Assembly: GCA_017547865.1 (NCBI GenBank)
Contig: JAFYOA010000213.1
Span: 1 to 8,950, forward strand
Source of the DNA: Clostridia bacterium
GTDB lineage: Bacteria; Bacillota_A; Clostridia; Oscillospirales; Acutalibacteraceae
Direction of reading: 5' to 3'
DNA length: 8,950 nucleotides
Shown: piece after piece, positions 6,965-8,950 of the stretch
Numbering within the stretch: position 1 is the stretch's first letter
Layout: each line of letters opens with the position of its first letter
Notes under the pieces: model-generated
The model's input: only the letters and a program-made list of their open reading frames with translations
Databases searched by the model: none
Told to the model about the DNA's origin: nothing
Made by a program: the position numbers and the translations under genes

Positions 6965-6995
6965 TGTTTTTTCCCGGTTGGCGCACTGTTTTTTC
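6960..6995. promoter_or_regulatory. Direct-repeat operator, likely for the AraC-type regulator
   Basis: CGCAATGTTTTTTC (6960-6973) and CGCACTGTTTTTTC (6982-6995) match at 13 of 14 bases. Their starts are 22 bases apart, about two helical turns. AraC-family proteins commonly bind such direct repeats. The right copy covers the weak -35 of the glycosidase promoter and the left copy covers the -35 of the regulator promoter. Confidence 0.6.
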
Positions 6996-7014
6996 TATAC
7001 AAACAGGGTATAAT
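6986..7014 (+). promoter_or_regulatory. Promoter of the GH127-like gene
   Basis: Perfect TATAAT (7009-7014), but at 17-base spacing the -35 is only CTGTTT (6986-6991), far from TTGACA. This suits a promoter that needs an activator. Predicted start is near 7021, the first base of AAAGGAGG, so the leader would be about 16 bases. Confidence 0.65.
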
Positions 7015-7036
7015 GAAACAAAAGGAGGCGTTTACC

Positions 7037-8872
7037 ATGTTAAAACCACTTGCATATACATATTACACCGCTCCCGCTCTGCAGCCCAAAGGCTGGCTTC
7101 TCACCCAGCTGCGCCTGCAGGCAGAAGGCCTTGCCGGGCAGCTGGATAAGGTCTGGCCCGATGTACGGGACAGCGCCTGGATCGGCGGCACCTGCGAAGG
7201 CTGGGAGCGTGTCCCCTACTGGCTGGACGGCTTCATTCCTTTGGCCTACCTGCTGCGGGATGAAGATATGATCAAGCGCGCCAAACGATACATCGATGAG
7301 ATCATCGCCCGGCAGGAAGAAGACGGCTGGCTGTGCCCCTGCACCTGGGAACAGCGCAGAACGTACGATACCTGGGCGACCCTGCTCATCACAAAAGTGC
7401 TGGCGCAGTATGCGGATTGCGCCAACGACGAACGGGTGGAACCTGTTGTTTACAAAGCACTGAAAAACCTGAAAGACCACCTTACCCACCACACCCTGTT
7501 CAACTGGGGCGCTTCCCGTTGGTTCGAGGGCCTGGTGGCCTTGTTCTGGCTGTACGACCGCCGCCCGGAAGACTGGATGCTGCACCTGGCCACCACCCTG
7601 CGCGTGCAGGGTCTGGATTGGGGCGCACTGTTTGACAACTGGCAGGACCAGGAAAACCGCCGGGGTGAATGGACCTACCAGACCCATGTGGTGAACCTGG
7701 CCATGATGCTGAAATACCCCGCCCTGTGGGGCCGGGTGACCGGCGAAAACGGCAGTGCAAAAGCCGCAGAACTGCTGGAAAAACTGCACACATACCACGG
7801 CAACGTGAACGGTTATTTCAACGGGGATGAATGTTTGGCAGGCACCGCTGCCAACCGCGGCACCGAGCTTTGCGGCGTAACAGAAGCCATGTATTCCTAC
7901 GAGCATCTCTTTGCCGCCACAGGCGATACCCGCTGGCTGGACAAGCTGGAGCTGCTGGCCTTCAACGCACTGCCCGCCACCATCAGCCCGGATATGTGGA
8001 GCCACCAGTACGACCAAATGACCAACCAGATCTCCTGCCAGAAAATCAACAAGGCCCACTACAATTCAAACAGCGAAGATGCCAACCGCTTTGGCCTGGA
8101 GCCGAACTTTGGCTGCTGCACCGCCAATATGGGCCAGGCCTGGCCCAAGCTGGCGCTCTCTGCCTTCGCCAAAGCCGAAGACGGCATTCTGTGCGTGCTG
8201 CCCCTGCCCGGCGTGCTTTCTGCCTGTGTAAACGGCACCCCCGTACAGGTGGAAGTGGATACGCTCTATCCTTTCCGTGATACAGCCGTGTACACCGTCA
8301 CCGCAGAAGAACCCGCCGAATTCACCCTGTACATCCGCGTACCGCAATGCGCCTCTGCCACGCTGAACGGTGAACCGGTGACCCCCGGTGCCATTCACGC
8401 AGTGCGGCAGGTGTTTGCCGGCAAAACCAGCTTTACCCTGCAGCTTACCCAGCAGGTGGAATGGATCGCCCGGCCGGAAGAACTCTTCGCCCTGCGCCGC
8501 GGCCCGCTGACCTATTCTGTGCCCCTGGGCGAGACCTGGGTAAAAGACGAATACGAAGCCAACGGCGTGGTGCGGCAATACCCCTACTGCGACTACGACG
8601 TGCTGCCCCAAAAGGACTTTGGCTGGGCATTTGCCGGCGAAAACTTCGTGCTGAAAGAAAACGACATTGTTGATTTCCCCTTCTCTCACGAACACCCGCC
8701 GGTGCAGCTGGAAGCTACACTGCGGCCCATTCACTGGGAGGAAGAACCGGAAGTGCCCGGCGTATGCGCCGCCGTCCCCGGTGACCGCACCCCCACCGGC
8801 GAAGCGCAGACCCTGCTGCTGCAGCCCTTTGGCTGTACTGCCCTGCGCATGACGGAACTGCCGAAGCTGTGA
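7037..8872 (+). CDS. GH127-like (DUF1680) glycoside hydrolase, putative beta-L-arabinofuranosidase family
   Basis: A 611-residue protein of the Glyco_hydro_127 (PF07944) type. Characterised members release beta-L-arabinofuranose using a zinc-bound cysteine nucleophile. An all-alpha barrel region spans roughly 15-400 and beta-rich domains follow. Key residues: GDE at 263-265 (E265 may be the acid/base), TELC at 276-279 (E277 and C279 as metal ligands), DMWSHQYDQMTNQISC (319-334), and FGCCTANMGQAWPK from 358, whose C360-C361 match the ligand and nucleophile pair of HypBA1. These assignments are by motif, not alignment. No signal peptide is present, so it acts in the cytoplasm on imported material. 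ATG 7037 follows AAAGGAGG (7021-7028) by 8 bases; the same frame stays open upstream but lies antisense to the regulator. It is divergent from the AraC gene and followed at 66 bases by another gene. True substrate is uncertain, as many DUF1680 members are untested. Confidence 0.87.
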   Translation: MLKPLAYTYYTAPALQPKGWLLTQLRLQAEGLAGQLDKVWPDVRDSAWIGGTCEGWERVPYWLDGFIPLAYLLRDEDMIKRAKRYIDEIIARQEEDGWLCPCTWEQRRTYDTWATLLITKVLAQYADCANDERVEPVVYKALKNLKDHLTHHTLFNWGASRWFEGLVALFWLYDRRPEDWMLHLATTLRVQGLDWGALFDNWQDQENRRGEWTYQTHVVNLAMMLKYPALWGRVTGENGSAKAAELLEKLHTYHGNVNGYFNGDECLAGTAANRGTELCGVTEAMYSYEHLFAATGDTRWLDKLELLAFNALPATISPDMWSHQYDQMTNQISCQKINKAHYNSNSEDANRFGLEPNFGCCTANMGQAWPKLALSAFAKAEDGILCVLPLPGVLSACVNGTPVQVEVDTLYPFRDTAVYTVTAEEPAEFTLYIRVPQCASATLNGEPVTPGAIHAVRQVFAGKTSFTLQLTQQVEWIARPEELFALRRGPLTYSVPLGETWVKDEYEANGVVRQYPYCDYDVLPQKDFGWAFAGENFVLKENDIVDFPFSHEHPPVQLEATLRPIHWEEEPEVPGVCAAVPGDRTPTGEAQTLLLQPFGCTALRMTELPKL

Positions 8873-8898
8873 TACTTTCTGTTTTTCTGTGGTAGAAT
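8869..8898 (+). promoter_or_regulatory. Possible promoter of the next gene
   Basis: GTGATA (8869-8874), an 18-base spacer and TAGAAT (8893-8898), starting in the stop codon of the glycosidase. The -35 is a 4-of-6 match. No terminator was seen in the 65-base gap, so the next gene may also be read from the glycosidase promoter. Confidence 0.35.
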
Positions 8899-8937
8899 GT
8901 GGATAACAAACCGGCAGAAACCAAAGGAGACAAAACC

Positions 8938-8950
8938 ATGACGGATGCCC
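8938..8950 (+). CDS. Start of an unidentified gene, cut by window edge
   Basis: ATG 8938 follows AAAGGAGA (8923-8930) at a good distance. Only MTDA is visible, so nothing can be said about function. Same strand and close spacing suggest it belongs with the GH127-like gene. Confidence 0.7.

Noticed and set aside
6194..7036. Upstream in-frame extension of the GH127-like protein by 281 residues
   Set aside because: It lies antisense to the complete AraC-type gene and crosses the promoter and ribosome binding site. ATG 7037 is well supported.
7040..8059. Minus-strand open frame (339 codons) inside the GH127-like gene
   Set aside because: No family motifs and no ribosome binding site context; the sense strand has the Cys-Cys and Glu-x-Cys motifs.

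Overview
The window looks like a chromosomal segment from a G+C-rich gut Clostridia (Firmicutes). The reasons are AAAGGAGG-type ribosome binding sites, canonical TTGACA/TATAAT-like promoters, short gaps between genes, a hairpin-rich intergenic block, and a glycan-use locus with an AraC regulator. The style resembles Faecalibacterium/Gemmiger-type Oscillospiraceae, but that is an impression from reading, not a search result. No phage, transposase, CRISPR, rRNA or tRNA gene was seen.

Layout. Bases 1-834 hold the 3' part of an anabolic-type ornithine carbamoyltransferase gene (argF), closed by a strong intrinsic terminator. Bases 835-3567 hold two tandem paralogous genes for secreted lipoproteins of unknown function. 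Each has its own promoter of the same build (TTGA..-17-TATACT with an upstream TGn), and each protein contains an internal duplication, so the locus carries four copies of one module. A bidirectional terminator separates them from the convergent gene that follows. Bases 3565-6916 are read from the minus strand: an FAD-dependent oxidoreductase, a 430-base gap packed with palindromes, a beta-hydroxyacid dehydrogenase (3-hydroxyisobutyrate / tartronate-semialdehyde reductase type), and an AraC-family regulator. Bases 7037-8872, divergent from the regulator, encode a cytoplasmic GH127-like (DUF1680) glycosidase with the Glu/Cys/Cys-Cys metal and catalytic motif. A further gene begins at 8938 and runs off the window.

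How the parts may work together (inference). The regulator and the glycosidase share a 120-base divergent promoter region. It holds a 13-of-14 direct repeat with 22-base spacing, placed as expected for an AraC-family operator that could control both promoters. Glycosidase, dehydrogenase and FAD oxidoreductase together suggest an intracellular route that cleaves an imported glycoside and oxidises or reduces the product. The substrate cannot be read from the sequence. The points most worth a second look are the tandem duplicated-module lipoproteins, the hairpin-chain repeat at about 4855-5158, the direct-repeat operator, and the family of look-alike terminators.
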